The notes beneath the pieces were generated by a model that was given only the letters and a program-made list of their open reading frames with translations, had not been told where the DNA came from and ran no database searches. The position numbers and the translations under genes are program-made. A stretch of DNA of 64,000 nt. Origin: Chloroflexota bacterium (GTDB lineage: Bacteria; Chloroflexota; Dehalococcoidia; UBA2979). The DNA lies in contig VGPD01000001.1 in assembly GCA_016875635.1 (NCBI GenBank), positions 1 to 64,000 of the forward strand, written 5' to 3'. Shown here in pieces: positions 25,796 through 34,561 of this stretch. Each line of letters begins with the position of its first letter. The stretch's first letter is position 1.

Positions 25796-27648
25796 ACGCG
25801 CTGGCGGAGGGCTTTGTCTGGCCGCTCGCGCTGTGCATGCTGGCTGCCGTCCCGGTGGCCGTCCTGCTGGCGCGCCACGAGGCCAGACGCCGCCACGCCG
25901 CGCGCGTGGCGCTCGGCGGCCCGACGGGAGGCGGTGGCCGGGAGCTGGTCCACCTCGCCGGTGCGGCATTGCTGGTCGGCGCCATCGCGGTTGCGGCGAT
26001 CGCGTCGGCGCGACCTCGATGGGGGTCGCAGGAGACGCCGCTCGAGCAGCGTGGCATCGACGTCGTCGTCGTGCTGGACATTTCGCGGTCGATGCTCGCC
26101 CATGATGTCGCGCCTTCGCGTGCGCAGGCGTCCGCTGCTGCGGTCGGCGAACTCCTCACCCACCTCCAGGGGAACCGCGTCGGCCTCGTCACCTTCGCCG
26201 GCTCCTCGTTCCCGCGGTCACCGCTCACGCTGGACATTGAAGCGGTGCGGACGCTTGTCCAGCGCGCGCAGGGTGAGTCCTCGCTGGTACGTCCAGGCAC
26301 CGACCTCGGCGGTGCCGTCGAGGCAGCGCTAACGCTAATGGATGTCGAGGACCGCGCGACCACGCAGGTCGTCCTCGTCGTCACCGATGGCGAGGTGCAG
26401 CAGGCGGACATCACCGCGGTCGGCGCGGCTGCGGGGAAGGCACGGAGTCAGCAGGTGCGCGTCTTCGGCGCGTTTGCCGCGACGGAGAATCCCACCGCCC
26501 TTCCCGCGTCGAGCGGCGGCACCGACCTCACGCGCGGCCAGCGCACGCCACTGGTCGCGCTGGCGGAGCAGACCGGCGGACAGGTGCGAGACGTGGCGCA
26601 GGTGCCCGGCTTCGCCGTGGAATTCCGGCGTCTTCAACAGACGCGTTTCGCGGAGGTTTCCCAGCAGGCGGGCGTGGAGCGGTTCCAGTGGTTCGCCGGT
26701 GCCGCCCTCGTGCTCGCCGTCCTCCCGCTGCTGCTGCCTCGGCCGTCCGGCTCACTGTCAGCGAGGCAATGGCGGGCATTCCGACGATCGTCGCGATTGG
26801 CCCGGTCGAGCGCGCTCGGGATGATGCTGCTCGTCATGACGCTGCTTTCCGCGTGCTCCACAATCCTCGGCACGCCGGTGTATCGGGCTGTTGCGGAAGG
26901 CAACCGGCTGTATGCCGAGGGGAGGTACGAGGAGGCACTGGCGGCGTACGACCGTGCCGCCACGGTCGACCCGAGGAGCCCGGCCATTGCGTACAACCGC
27001 GGGCTCGCCCTCCACCAGCTCGCTCGCCACCACGAGGCGTACCGCGCCATCGTCGGCGCGCTCAACGAGGCGTCGGACGTGGAGCTCGCCGGACGGATGG
27101 AGTTCGCCGCGGGTAATACGGCGGTGATGCTGGAGACGTGGACCGACGCGCGCGATCGGTACGTCGCGGTGCTGCACCTCGACCCGACCGATCCGGCGGC
27201 CAAGGCGAACCTGGAACTCGTGCTCTCGCGTACGAACCCGGACCAGCGTCGCGACCAGGGCAATGACGGTCAGAACCCGCCCGGCGGTGACGGCGATCAG
27301 CAGCCGCCGGACGGGCAATCCGGCGATTCCCCTCAACCGGGGCAGCAACCAGGTCAGCAGTCGGGCGGGGCGGGTGGACAGCCAGGCGGCCAGCAGCAGC
27401 CTGGGACGGGCAGCCAGCCGGGCCAGTCGCCTCAACCCGGCGTCGGTGCTGATCCCAACGATGCGCCCGCGGCGCCCACCAGTTTTGCTGAGGCGCAGGC
27501 CGCGCTCGAGGCCGCGCTGGGTGCACTGGGGCCCGAGGTGTCACGAGAGCAGGCGCTTCGGATCCTCGAACTTGCCCGTCAGGCGAACTCGCTGGACCGC
27601 CTGCCGAGGTTGGCGCCTCCGGCCGGCGGCACCCCACCCCCGCGCTGA
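25792..27648 (+). CDS. BatB-BatC fusion: VWA membrane domain joined to a TPR domain
   Basis: The 618-residue protein starts at a GTG overlapping BatA (GTGA). Part one (1-320) is BatB-like: two spans, then a VWA domain with an intact MIDAS (VVVLDISRSMLAHD, VVTDGEVQQAD) and a span near 315-330. Part two (from about 345) begins MMLLVMTLLSACS, which looks like a lipoprotein signal with lipobox LSAC at C355, then TPR repeats (AVAEGNRLYAEGRYEEALA, about 365-470), a Gln/Pro/Gly-rich linker (about 483-570) and a helical tail. In other bacteria BatB and BatC are separate. An internal ATG at 26821 could give the lipoprotein alone. Confidence 0.85.
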   Translation: MNALAEGFVWPLALCMLAAVPVAVLLARHEARRRHAARVALGGPTGGGGRELVHLAGAALLVGAIAVAAIASARPRWGSQETPLEQRGIDVVVVLDISRSMLAHDVAPSRAQASAAAVGELLTHLQGNRVGLVTFAGSSFPRSPLTLDIEAVRTLVQRAQGESSLVRPGTDLGGAVEAALTLMDVEDRATTQVVLVVTDGEVQQADITAVGAAAGKARSQQVRVFGAFAATENPTALPASSGGTDLTRGQRTPLVALAEQTGGQVRDVAQVPGFAVEFRRLQQTRFAEVSQQAGVERFQWFAGAALVLAVLPLLLPRPSGSLSARQWRAFRRSSRLARSSALGMMLLVMTLLSACSTILGTPVYRAVAEGNRLYAEGRYEEALAAYDRAATVDPRSPAIAYNRGLALHQLARHHEAYRAIVGALNEASDVELAGRMEFAAGNTAVMLETWTDARDRYVAVLHLDPTDPAAKANLELVLSRTNPDQRRDQGNDGQNPPGGDGDQQPPDGQSGDSPQPGQQPGQQSGGAGGQPGGQQQPGTGSQPGQSPQPGVGADPNDAPAAPTSFAEAQAALEAALGALGPEVSREQALRILELARQANSLDRLPRLAPPAGGTPPPR

Positions 27649-27653
27649 TCGGG

Positions 27654-30089
27654 TTAGCTGCGCGGGACGCGTCCCGTGGCCCGGGTACGGGTGCCGGCAC
27701 CGGGCATCGATCGCACCCCTGCACGTTGAGCCCGTCCACTGCCGGTCAGGACGACGGTGCGTGGACGTTCCGGCATCTGCCAGAGCCGGAGCACGCGGCG
27801 TGCGATCCGCTTGCGCAGCACGGCGCTCACTGACCGGTACTCCCGGTCGGCTGCGGTCGCTTCGCCCTGAGTCTCGACGGTGGCTTCGCGTGCGTAGCGC
27901 CCGTTCGTGTACGCCAGCGCGAGGGCACGCAGCGCGGCGGGCTCGCCCACACCCGGGATGATGACCTCCGCCGCCTCGGTCGGCGTGCAGGCGGGATCGG
28001 GCGCAAGGCCCGCGAGTTCCGCGAGCCGCATCACCTTCGACCAGCGGGAGAGCGGTGCGGCGAGGCCGCGGAACGGCCGCTCCCACCACCACCTCGCGAT
28101 GAGCATGACCACGAGGCCGACAGCCGAGACGACGAGCAACGACGCCATGATCCGTGCGAACAGGCGGCGGCCCGCTCCGGTGATCGTGAGCGTGCCGGTC
28201 GGTTCTTGAAGCGCCGGGTCGCCGGCGTCCAGGTCGTCGAAGAGCAACTGGTCCAGTTCGTCCGTGTTGCGTTCATCCGCTGCCGCCGCCAGCGCAGCGC
28301 TGTCGTCGCCGGGACGAGCCACGACGCCGCGCGAGGGTGTCGGGTTGAACTCCACCCACCCGAGGTTGGGGAAGTAGACCTCGGGCCACGCCCAGGCGCG
28401 TTGCTCAGAGACGGCGTAGACCTTGTCGGTGCTGTTGAAGTCCGCCGGGTCGAGGACGAACCCGGCCGCGAGGCGCGTGGGGATGCCGACCGACCGCAGC
28501 ATGACCGCCATCGCGCTGGCAAAGTGGTCGAAGTAGCCGGCCTTCTCGTCGAAGAGGAAGAAGGCCACGGCATCACGTCGTGGCGTTGGTCGGTCCGGTT
28601 CCAGCGTGAAGATGTACGTCCCGCGTAGATACGTCTCCACGCGGCGGACCGCCTCATACGGGGTCGCGGCATTGCCGACGATCTGCTTCGTCAATTCTGA
28701 GACTTCAAGTGGGGTGCTGGCCGGCAATTGCGTATAGGCGCGGAAGATGTCGTCGGGGTATGCCGTCCCCGCATCCTGGAGCGAGTTGATTGCTGCCGCG
28801 GAGATCGCGCCCACCGTCGTGTATTCGCTGCCCGTCCCCGACTCTTTGTCCGGCACAATCGCGGCTGGTTGCGCCCCCGGTGCACCGAGGATCCGGCCCG
28901 GCTTGTCGGACGCCAGCGGGTCTCCGGGTGTCAGCAGGCGACGGAGCGGGCTGCCCTCGCCGACGACCGTGATCTTCGTCTTCACCGGACGCCGCACCTG
29001 GGCTCGACTGCTCTCAGTCCCCTGCTCGGCCTGTTCGATCGTCAGGTCCAGCGGCTTCGCCGCGGCCTGCGACAGTCGCCACCCCGTGCCCGTGTATTCG
29101 TCGTACACGGCGCCGCGCAACGTCATGGGCTCTGGTGCCTCGACGCGGAAGATAGGGATGCCGTCCAGCGTCACGGGCCCCTGCAGCGGTAGCGTGGTTC
29201 CGAGTGCATGCACCGGCAGCGACTTCTTGGACGAGATACCGACGAACACGCCACCGGACCCCTCGAACTGTTGGGCGATGGGAGCGATCAGTGCATTCCA
29301 CCCACGGGCGATCGGGCCCCAGTTGTTCGCAGTGGGCACCGTCCACGCGGTGAACACGAGGACTCCGGCCACGATCGAGGCGACCAGCAACACCTCGACC
29401 GACATGAAGTCTGGCGGCTGCACCCGCTGGTGCCCCCAGCGCTCGACGGCACGCGTGTACTGCAAACGCGTCACCAGCAGCACCGAGGCGACGACGAAGA
29501 AGACGACCGCGAACGACGGCTGTCCGGGCAGGTACGAGATGTTCGTGAGCAGCACAAACCCGCCGGGCAGCACCGCCGCCCACGGGTTCTTCCATCGCGC
29601 CGTCGACCAGACGGTCACATACGCGACGGCGAAGACGGCGAAGACCAGCACGACCACGAATGGCAGTGGGTCGGCAGAGAAGTCCTTGGTCAGCAGCGCA
29701 TTCCACCAGTCTTCCAGCCGGAGCCAGAACTCGGTCCATCGCTGCGACCATCCGTCCTGGCCGGCGTCGACGAGCAGGAGCGAACGCAGGACCAGGAACA
29801 GCGTCGTCCCGGCCCCCGCCAGCCCACCGATCACAGCGCCGGCCCAGCCTGGCAGCGGCGACTTCGCGAACACCCAGCCGAACACCAGTCCGCACAGCGC
29901 CGTCGCCACCAGCGAGGGCATTTCGTCGACCCAGTCCGCGGACTGGAGCGACCCGACGACGGGCACCATCAGGAAGAGCAGCAGCGTGAAGGTGAGCCAC
30001 TCCTCCCAGGAGAGCCACCATGGACGTCGCGGACGGTCGTCGTCGCGTGTCGCCGGCGCGAAGTAGTCGTCCAGCGTATGCACGGCCAT
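27654..30089 (-). CDS. TgpA-like membrane protein with a transglutaminase-core domain lacking the catalytic triad
   Basis: The 811-residue protein has about six N-terminal membrane spans (residues 30-270; DUF3488/TgpA-type), an extracytoplasmic domain containing a transglutaminase core (about 475-590), one more span (about 640-660) and a C-terminal cytoplasmic domain. In the core, the Cys of the G-x-C-x-H-F-A motif is Phe520 (AGYFDHFAS), the His is Trp566 (RAWAWPEVYF) and the Asp is Asn582 (GWVEFNPTP). The spacing is normal, so the fold is probably kept but hydrolase activity is not expected. It is the last gene of the second MoxR operon, overlapping DUF58, and ends 5 bases from the BatB/C stop. 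Confidence 0.88.
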   Translation of the reverse strand: MAVHTLDDYFAPATRDDDRPRRPWWLSWEEWLTFTLLLFLMVPVVGSLQSADWVDEMPSLVATALCGLVFGWVFAKSPLPGWAGAVIGGLAGAGTTLFLVLRSLLLVDAGQDGWSQRWTEFWLRLEDWWNALLTKDFSADPLPFVVVLVFAVFAVAYVTVWSTARWKNPWAAVLPGGFVLLTNISYLPGQPSFAVVFFVVASVLLVTRLQYTRAVERWGHQRVQPPDFMSVEVLLVASIVAGVLVFTAWTVPTANNWGPIARGWNALIAPIAQQFEGSGGVFVGISSKKSLPVHALGTTLPLQGPVTLDGIPIFRVEAPEPMTLRGAVYDEYTGTGWRLSQAAAKPLDLTIEQAEQGTESSRAQVRRPVKTKITVVGEGSPLRRLLTPGDPLASDKPGRILGAPGAQPAAIVPDKESGTGSEYTTVGAISAAAINSLQDAGTAYPDDIFRAYTQLPASTPLEVSELTKQIVGNAATPYEAVRRVETYLRGTYIFTLEPDRPTPRRDAVAFFLFDEKAGYFDHFASAMAVMLRSVGIPTRLAAGFVLDPADFNSTDKVYAVSEQRAWAWPEVYFPNLGWVEFNPTPSRGVVARPGDDSAALAAAADERNTDELDQLLFDDLDAGDPALQEPTGTLTITGAGRRLFARIMASLLVVSAVGLVVMLIARWWWERPFRGLAAPLSRWSKVMRLAELAGLAPDPACTPTEAAEVIIPGVGEPAALRALALAYTNGRYAREATVETQGEATAADREYRSVSAVLRKRIARRVLRLWQMPERPRTVVLTGSGRAQRAGVRSMPGAGTRTRATGRVPRS

Positions 30090-31345
30090 CAGCGGGCCTC
30101 GGGGATCGCGCGCCCGAGTGCCGGGTCGGCGCCCGAGGAGAGCACGCGGCGCAGGTCATCCTGCGCCTTCACGGTGTAGGCATAGATCCCGGCGGCGGCC
30201 AGCGTCCCGTACACCGGGAGCGGACTGGGTGCTGGCCCGAACGTGTCCGCCTCGATCAGGACCGCTGCCACCTTCACGCCGCGCGCCCCCAGCGACATCA
30301 GCGTGTACGCCCACTGCTCGTCTGTGGATGGCGTGACGACCACGACCGTCGTGTGGCGTCCGAACCGGCGCGACTCTTCGACGAGCAGCGCAGACAGTGA
30401 GACGTCGCCCACCGCGCGCGCCAGCGCGAGCGATTCGAGGGTGCGCGTGAAGTGGCTCTGTCCGCGGTCGGGCTCGTCGATCCGAAGGTCGTCCCCGAAC
30501 GTGATGAGCCCCACCGACCGGTTTGCGTTCACGAAGTGACGCACAACCGCCGCGGCGACCTGTACCGCCGCTTCCTCGGTGCCGTCCTCGTCCTCGCCGA
30601 CATGGTGCCGAGCCTCCAGGTCGAGCACGACCCAGATGTCAGACGCGGGGTCGAGTTCGAACTGCTTCACCATCGGCTCGCCTTTGCGGGCGGTCGCCGG
30701 CCAGTGGATCCGGTTGAACGAGTCGCCCGGTGCGTACTCGCGCAGGCCGGCCACGTTTGGGGTCACGTTCTGGGTGCGGCGGCGGAACCGGCCCTCCCCC
30801 GGCAGGTTGGCCGGAGGGATAGCGAAGTTCGGCAATTCCGGTGCGTTCGGATAGACGAGGACGGTCGTGCGTTCGCCGAAGGTGCGCCGGAACGTGAAGA
30901 AGCCGAACGGGTCGCTCGCTGAGACGATGACAGGCCCCAGCGTGTACACGCCCCGCACCCGTGTCCTGGTGCGGTAGGTCCACGATCGGACGCCACGTGC
31001 CCCCATCGTGAACACGCGCTGCGCGCTGTGCCCCGGGACCGACGAGGGGTCCTCCACCTCCAGCCATACCTTCGGCAGGATCGAGCGGCTGCGCACGGTG
31101 ATCTGGCCCTCCAGCGGTTGGCCCTGCGTCACCCGGTGGGATGTGCGCCGGACGTCCACCTCCAGGCTGTTGGCCATCGCGCGGGTCCAGAAGTACAGCA
31201 ACGGGATGGCGACCACGATCACGTAGGCGATCCGGAAGAGGAGCCAGAATCCCGTGGCGAACCCTACGACGATGCAGACGACAGCGACTGCCGCAGCCAG
31301 CGCGACGTTGCTACGCCGTCCGAGTTCACGCAGAAGACGACGCAC
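30089..31345 (-). CDS. DUF58 domain membrane protein (second copy)
   Basis: The 418-residue protein has two N-terminal membrane spans (NVALAAAVAVVCIVVGFATG and a following FRIAYVIVVAIPLLYFW), a beta-rich middle domain and the DUF58 signature around residue 215 (LREYAPGDSFNRIHWPATARKG, R-x-Y-x-x-G-D-x-x-x-x-I-H-W). A VWA-like part follows (IWVVLDLEARH). It differs from the first DUF58 protein, which is soluble. Its stop overlaps the TgpA-like start by one base, and it starts 14 bases after MoxR. Confidence 0.9.
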   Translation of the reverse strand: MRRLLRELGRRSNVALAAAVAVVCIVVGFATGFWLLFRIAYVIVVAIPLLYFWTRAMANSLEVDVRRTSHRVTQGQPLEGQITVRSRSILPKVWLEVEDPSSVPGHSAQRVFTMGARGVRSWTYRTRTRVRGVYTLGPVIVSASDPFGFFTFRRTFGERTTVLVYPNAPELPNFAIPPANLPGEGRFRRRTQNVTPNVAGLREYAPGDSFNRIHWPATARKGEPMVKQFELDPASDIWVVLDLEARHHVGEDEDGTEEAAVQVAAAVVRHFVNANRSVGLITFGDDLRIDEPDRGQSHFTRTLESLALARAVGDVSLSALLVEESRRFGRHTTVVVVTPSTDEQWAYTLMSLGARGVKVAAVLIEADTFGPAPSPLPVYGTLAAAGIYAYTVKAQDDLRRVLSSGADPALGRAIPEAR

Positions 31346-31359
31346 CGCGTCCTCGAGGC

Positions 31360-32316
31360 CTACGCGCCGCCGCGGGCGCGGACGCCCGGTACCGGCACGC
31401 GTCCCACGACTTCCTCCACGATCTGGCGCGCGTCGATCTCGCGGACACGCGCGCTCGGGCTCACGATCACGCGATGCCCCAGCGTCGCGTATGCTAGCAG
31501 CTTCACGTCGTCCGGCTGTACGAAGTCGCGCCCGTCCAGCATCGCAAACGCCTGTGTCGCCCGCATCAGCGCGAGCGACCCACGCGGCGAGGCACCCAGG
31601 TACGCCGCCTCATTCTCCCGTGTCGCGTTCGCCAGGCTCACGATGTACTGCTTGATGAGCGGGTCGACGTAAATCCGGCCCACCGCGTCCTGCAGTTCGA
31701 TCAGTTCGGCCGGCGATACGACTTCACCCAGCGTTTCGATCGGGTGGCGTTCCTGCTGTGCGTCCATGATCAGGACTTCGTCCGTTGGGCTGGGGTAGCC
31801 GAGGTGGATACGCATGAAGAAGCGGTCCAGCTGCGCTTCCGGCAACGGGAACGTGCCCTCGTATTCGATCGGGTTCTGCGTCGCCATCACCATGTTCGGG
31901 CGAGGGAGGGGATGCGTGATCCCGTCCACCGTGACCTGGTGTTCCTCCATCGCCTCGAGGAGCGCGGACTGTGTCTTCGGCGTCGCCCGGTTCACTTCGT
32001 CGGCGAGGACGATCTGCGAAATGATCGGGCCCGGACGGAAGACGAATTCCCCCGTCCCCTGGCGGTAGACCGATACGCCCGTCACGTCCGTGGGCAGCAG
32101 GTCCGGCGTGAACTGGATGCGGGAGAACGAACACCCCGCGGACTTCGCCAGCGCCCGGGCGAGCATCGTCTTGCCGACGCCGGGGACGTCCTCGATCAGC
32201 AGGTGGCCGCGACACAGCAGCGTGACGAGGGCGAACCGTGCCTCGTCTGTCTTGCCGATGATCACGCGCTCCACGTTCGCGAGGATGCGCTCCGCGACGA
32301 GTTTCGGGGCTTCCAT
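31360..32316 (-). CDS. MoxR-family AAA ATPase (second copy)
   Basis: The 318-residue ATPase has Walker [16 protein letters not shown], Walker [16 protein letters not shown], sensor [22 protein letters not shown] and the usual lid helices. The ATG at 32316 is chosen because ggaggag lies 3-5 bases upstream and the length then fits the family; the open frame upstream to 32553 is not gene-like. It starts a MoxR-DUF58-TgpA operon, the classical trio thought to process or assemble envelope proteins. Confidence 0.93.
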   Translation of the reverse strand: MEAPKLVAERILANVERVIIGKTDEARFALVTLLCRGHLLIEDVPGVGKTMLARALAKSAGCSFSRIQFTPDLLPTDVTGVSVYRQGTGEFVFRPGPIISQIVLADEVNRATPKTQSALLEAMEEHQVTVDGITHPLPRPNMVMATQNPIEYEGTFPLPEAQLDRFFMRIHLGYPSPTDEVLIMDAQQERHPIETLGEVVSPAELIELQDAVGRIYVDPLIKQYIVSLANATRENEAAYLGASPRGSLALMRATQAFAMLDGRDFVQPDDVKLLAYATLGHRVIVSPSARVREIDARQIVEEVVGRVPVPGVRARGGA

Positions 32317-32455
32317 CTGCTCCTCCGCCTGGGCCGCCCGCCCCGAGGGTGCCATCCGAGAAACCAGAGGTGACCGTGGGCACCTCGGATTCGCCGAGGG
32401 GTGCGATTGCCGGGGAATCGAAGCCGGAGGCCGCGGGCCGGCTGCGAACGGCGGG

Positions 32456-32464
32456 AGTATAGCA
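32456..32464 (-). promoter_or_regulatory. Extended -10 promoter (TGC-TATACT) for the second MoxR operon
   Basis: On the minus strand TGCTATACT combines a near-perfect -10 box with an extended TGn element. It lies about 140 bases before the MoxR ATG, giving a long leader. The 238-base divergent gap (32317-32554) also holds a weak TAGGAT at 32511-32516 for the plus-strand peptidase gene. No other structure was recognised in it. Confidence 0.5.
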
Positions 32465-32554
32465 ATCTGGCAAGTCGCAACTGTGAAATTTTCGCGTGCA
32501 CGCGGCGGGGTAGGATAGAGATCTCGTCGGCCGTTCGAGGCTTCGGGAGGCACC

Positions 32555-33586
32555 GTGGATCAGGCGTCCCCCCGGCGGTGGTCACGTCGCTCGCTCCTGC
32601 GCACCGCCCTCGCACTGGGGGTCACGCTCCCGGCCGGCGCCGTCGGTGTCGCATTCCTTCGGCCGCGACCGGCGGTGTCCCCGGCTACGGGCGGCTCGCC
32701 CGTGGCTCTGAGCGCGCTCGAAACCCCAATTAGTCGTCCTGCGTCCCCGACACCGACCGCGCCCCCCAGGCAGACTCCCAGCCCTACGCCGGCTCCCGCC
32801 ACCTTCGAGTTCCGTCCGAAGGACGTCGGCAACGGCGAGACGACGCTGCTGGTTTTCCGTGCCGCCGAGCGGCACGGACAGGTGCGCTTCCTCGGGCAGA
32901 CGATCCCGCTCCGTCAGCAGGGCGACCTGCTCTGGACGTTACTCGGCGTGCCGGTCGAGGCGGAACCCGGGCCGCGTGTCGCCGAGATCACGCTCCAGGA
33001 CGTGGATGGCCGGACGACCCAGCGCGTCGTCGCCTCGATCGCCGTCGTCCCGGTCGAGCGGCCGGTCGACTACCTCGAGGTCACAGAGGAGGTGCAGTCG
33101 CTCCTCACTCCGCAGGCCATCGCGACCGAGGAGCAGCTGCGGGTGAAGGAGTTCTCCACCTTCGATCCGGAGGCGCGCTGGGAGAAGCTGTTCATCCAGC
33201 CCGCCGCTGGCTCGGTGTCGACTCAGTTCGGCGCCGGACGTTCGGTGAACGGCGGCCCGGTCGGCGGGTTCCATTCGGGCGCGGACATCGCGAATGACCA
33301 GGGGACGCCCGTGGTCGCCACGGCTCCCGCGCGCGTCGCCTTCGTCGAAGATCAGCCGATCCGAGGGCTTTCCGTCATCCTTGACCATGGTGCCGGTGTG
33401 AAGAGCGGCTACCACCACCTCGAGGCGGCCCTGGTGAAGCCGGGCGATCTCGTGGAAGTGGGGACACCCGTCGGTCGCATGGGGACGTCCGGCTATTCGA
33501 CCGGCCCGCACCTGCACTGGGAGGTCAAGGTCTACGGCGTGAATGTGGACCCGTTCACCTGGACGAAGGACGCGTTCCGCCCCTAG
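32555..33586 (+). CDS. Tat-exported M23 (LytM-type) peptidase
   Basis: The 343-residue protein starts at GTG with gggagg upstream. It has a twin-arginine-like signal ([20 protein letters not shown]-x-L-L), a Pro/Thr-rich linker (about 55-85), a beta-rich middle domain and a C-terminal M23 domain (about 220-335). The zinc ligands are in [10 protein letters not shown] (H-x3-D) and GPHLHWEVK (H-x-H). M23 enzymes cut peptidoglycan cross-bridges. It diverges from the MoxR-DUF58-TgpA operon. Its stop overlaps the convergent prmA stop within a CTAG. Confidence 0.9.
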   Translation: MDQASPRRWSRRSLLRTALALGVTLPAGAVGVAFLRPRPAVSPATGGSPVALSALETPISRPASPTPTAPPRQTPSPTPAPATFEFRPKDVGNGETTLLVFRAAERHGQVRFLGQTIPLRQQGDLLWTLLGVPVEAEPGPRVAEITLQDVDGRTTQRVVASIAVVPVERPVDYLEVTEEVQSLLTPQAIATEEQLRVKEFSTFDPEARWEKLFIQPAAGSVSTQFGAGRSVNGGPVGGFHSGADIANDQGTPVVATAPARVAFVEDQPIRGLSVILDHGAGVKSGYHHLEAALVKPGDLVEVGTPVGRMGTSGYSTGPHLHWEVKVYGVNVDPFTWTKDAFRP

Positions 33587-34548
33587 TCCGGCGAGGCCGA
33601 TCCGCGCCGACCCACGACGCACGACCATTCGAGGCCGTCGTGCCGCGTGACATGGCGCAGCCCAGCCCGCCGTGCCGCGCGCACCATCGTGCCGGCGTCC
33701 ACCGCAAGGAACCCGGACAGCACCGCTGCCCCGCCAGGCTTTACCGCGGCGGCGATGTCGGAAAGCATCGCTCGCACCGCGCTCGACGAGATGTTGGCGA
33801 CGACGACGTCCGCGCATTCGATGGGCGAGGTCCGAGGCCACGGCCATGCGTCGCCCAGCGTCCCGGCCGCAGCCGTGATCCGCGCGCTGACGCCGTTCCG
33901 CTCCGCGTTCTCCCGCACGACGGCCACTGTCGAGGCATCGAGGTCGATCGCGCGCACGCGTGTCGCGCCGTGCTTCGCTGCCGCGATCGCGAGGATCCCC
34001 GACCCGGCGCCAACGTCGAGCACCGTGCAGCCCCGCGTCACCACCGCCTCGAGCGCTTCCAGGCAGAGCCGTGTCGTTTCGTGCTGGCCTGTGCCGAATG
34101 CCGTGCCCGGGTCGAGGTCGATGACGATCTCGTCCGGTCTCGCCCGGTACTTCTCCCACGTCGGCCGGATCACCGTGCGCTGCCCGAGGTGCAGGACGCC
34201 GAAGAACCGCTTCCACGCCTCCGACCACTGTTCGGGGTGGACTTCGACCACTCGCATACGGCCGAGCGGCGCCCGCAACGGAAGCGAGGTCAGGTGCCGC
34301 CGGAGCGCGCGGCGTCCGGCGGTGTCGAACGGCGCGGGTACCGTGCCGCGCACCGTCCACGGCACGTCCGTCCGCTCCGTGTACGTGAAGTCGGCGTCGT
34401 CGTCGAGGAGGATCGCCGGCTCGATCGCCACCCCCTCGGCGCCTGCGATGCGCAGGGCGTCCGCCACGAGTTCGGTGTCCGCCGAGTCGCAGAGAACGAT
34501 CACCTCGACCCACTGGGAGGCGCTGTGTGTCGGCGGTCGCGGCGTCAC
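33583..34548 (-). CDS. prmA: Ribosomal protein L11 methyltransferase
   Basis: PrmA trimethylates ribosomal protein L11. The 321-residue SAM-dependent enzyme has an N-terminal substrate-recognition domain, the signature DPGTAFGTGQHETTRL near residue 150, SAM motif I VLDVGAGSGILAIAA, and VVVANISSSAVR. GTG start; it lies 13 bases after dnaJ, and dnaJ-prmA is a common arrangement in bacteria. The last bases overlap the M23 stop on the other strand. Confidence 0.93.
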   Translation of the reverse strand: MTPRPPTHSASQWVEVIVLCDSADTELVADALRIAGAEGVAIEPAILLDDDADFTYTERTDVPWTVRGTVPAPFDTAGRRALRRHLTSLPLRAPLGRMRVVEVHPEQWSEAWKRFFGVLHLGQRTVIRPTWEKYRARPDEIVIDLDPGTAFGTGQHETTRLCLEALEAVVTRGCTVLDVGAGSGILAIAAAKHGATRVRAIDLDASTVAVVRENAERNGVSARITAAAGTLGDAWPWPRTSPIECADVVVANISSSAVRAMLSDIAAAVKPGGAAVLSGFLAVDAGTMVRAARRAGLRHVTRHDGLEWSCVVGRRGSASPD

Positions 34549-34561
34549 GAGGTGAGGCGCG

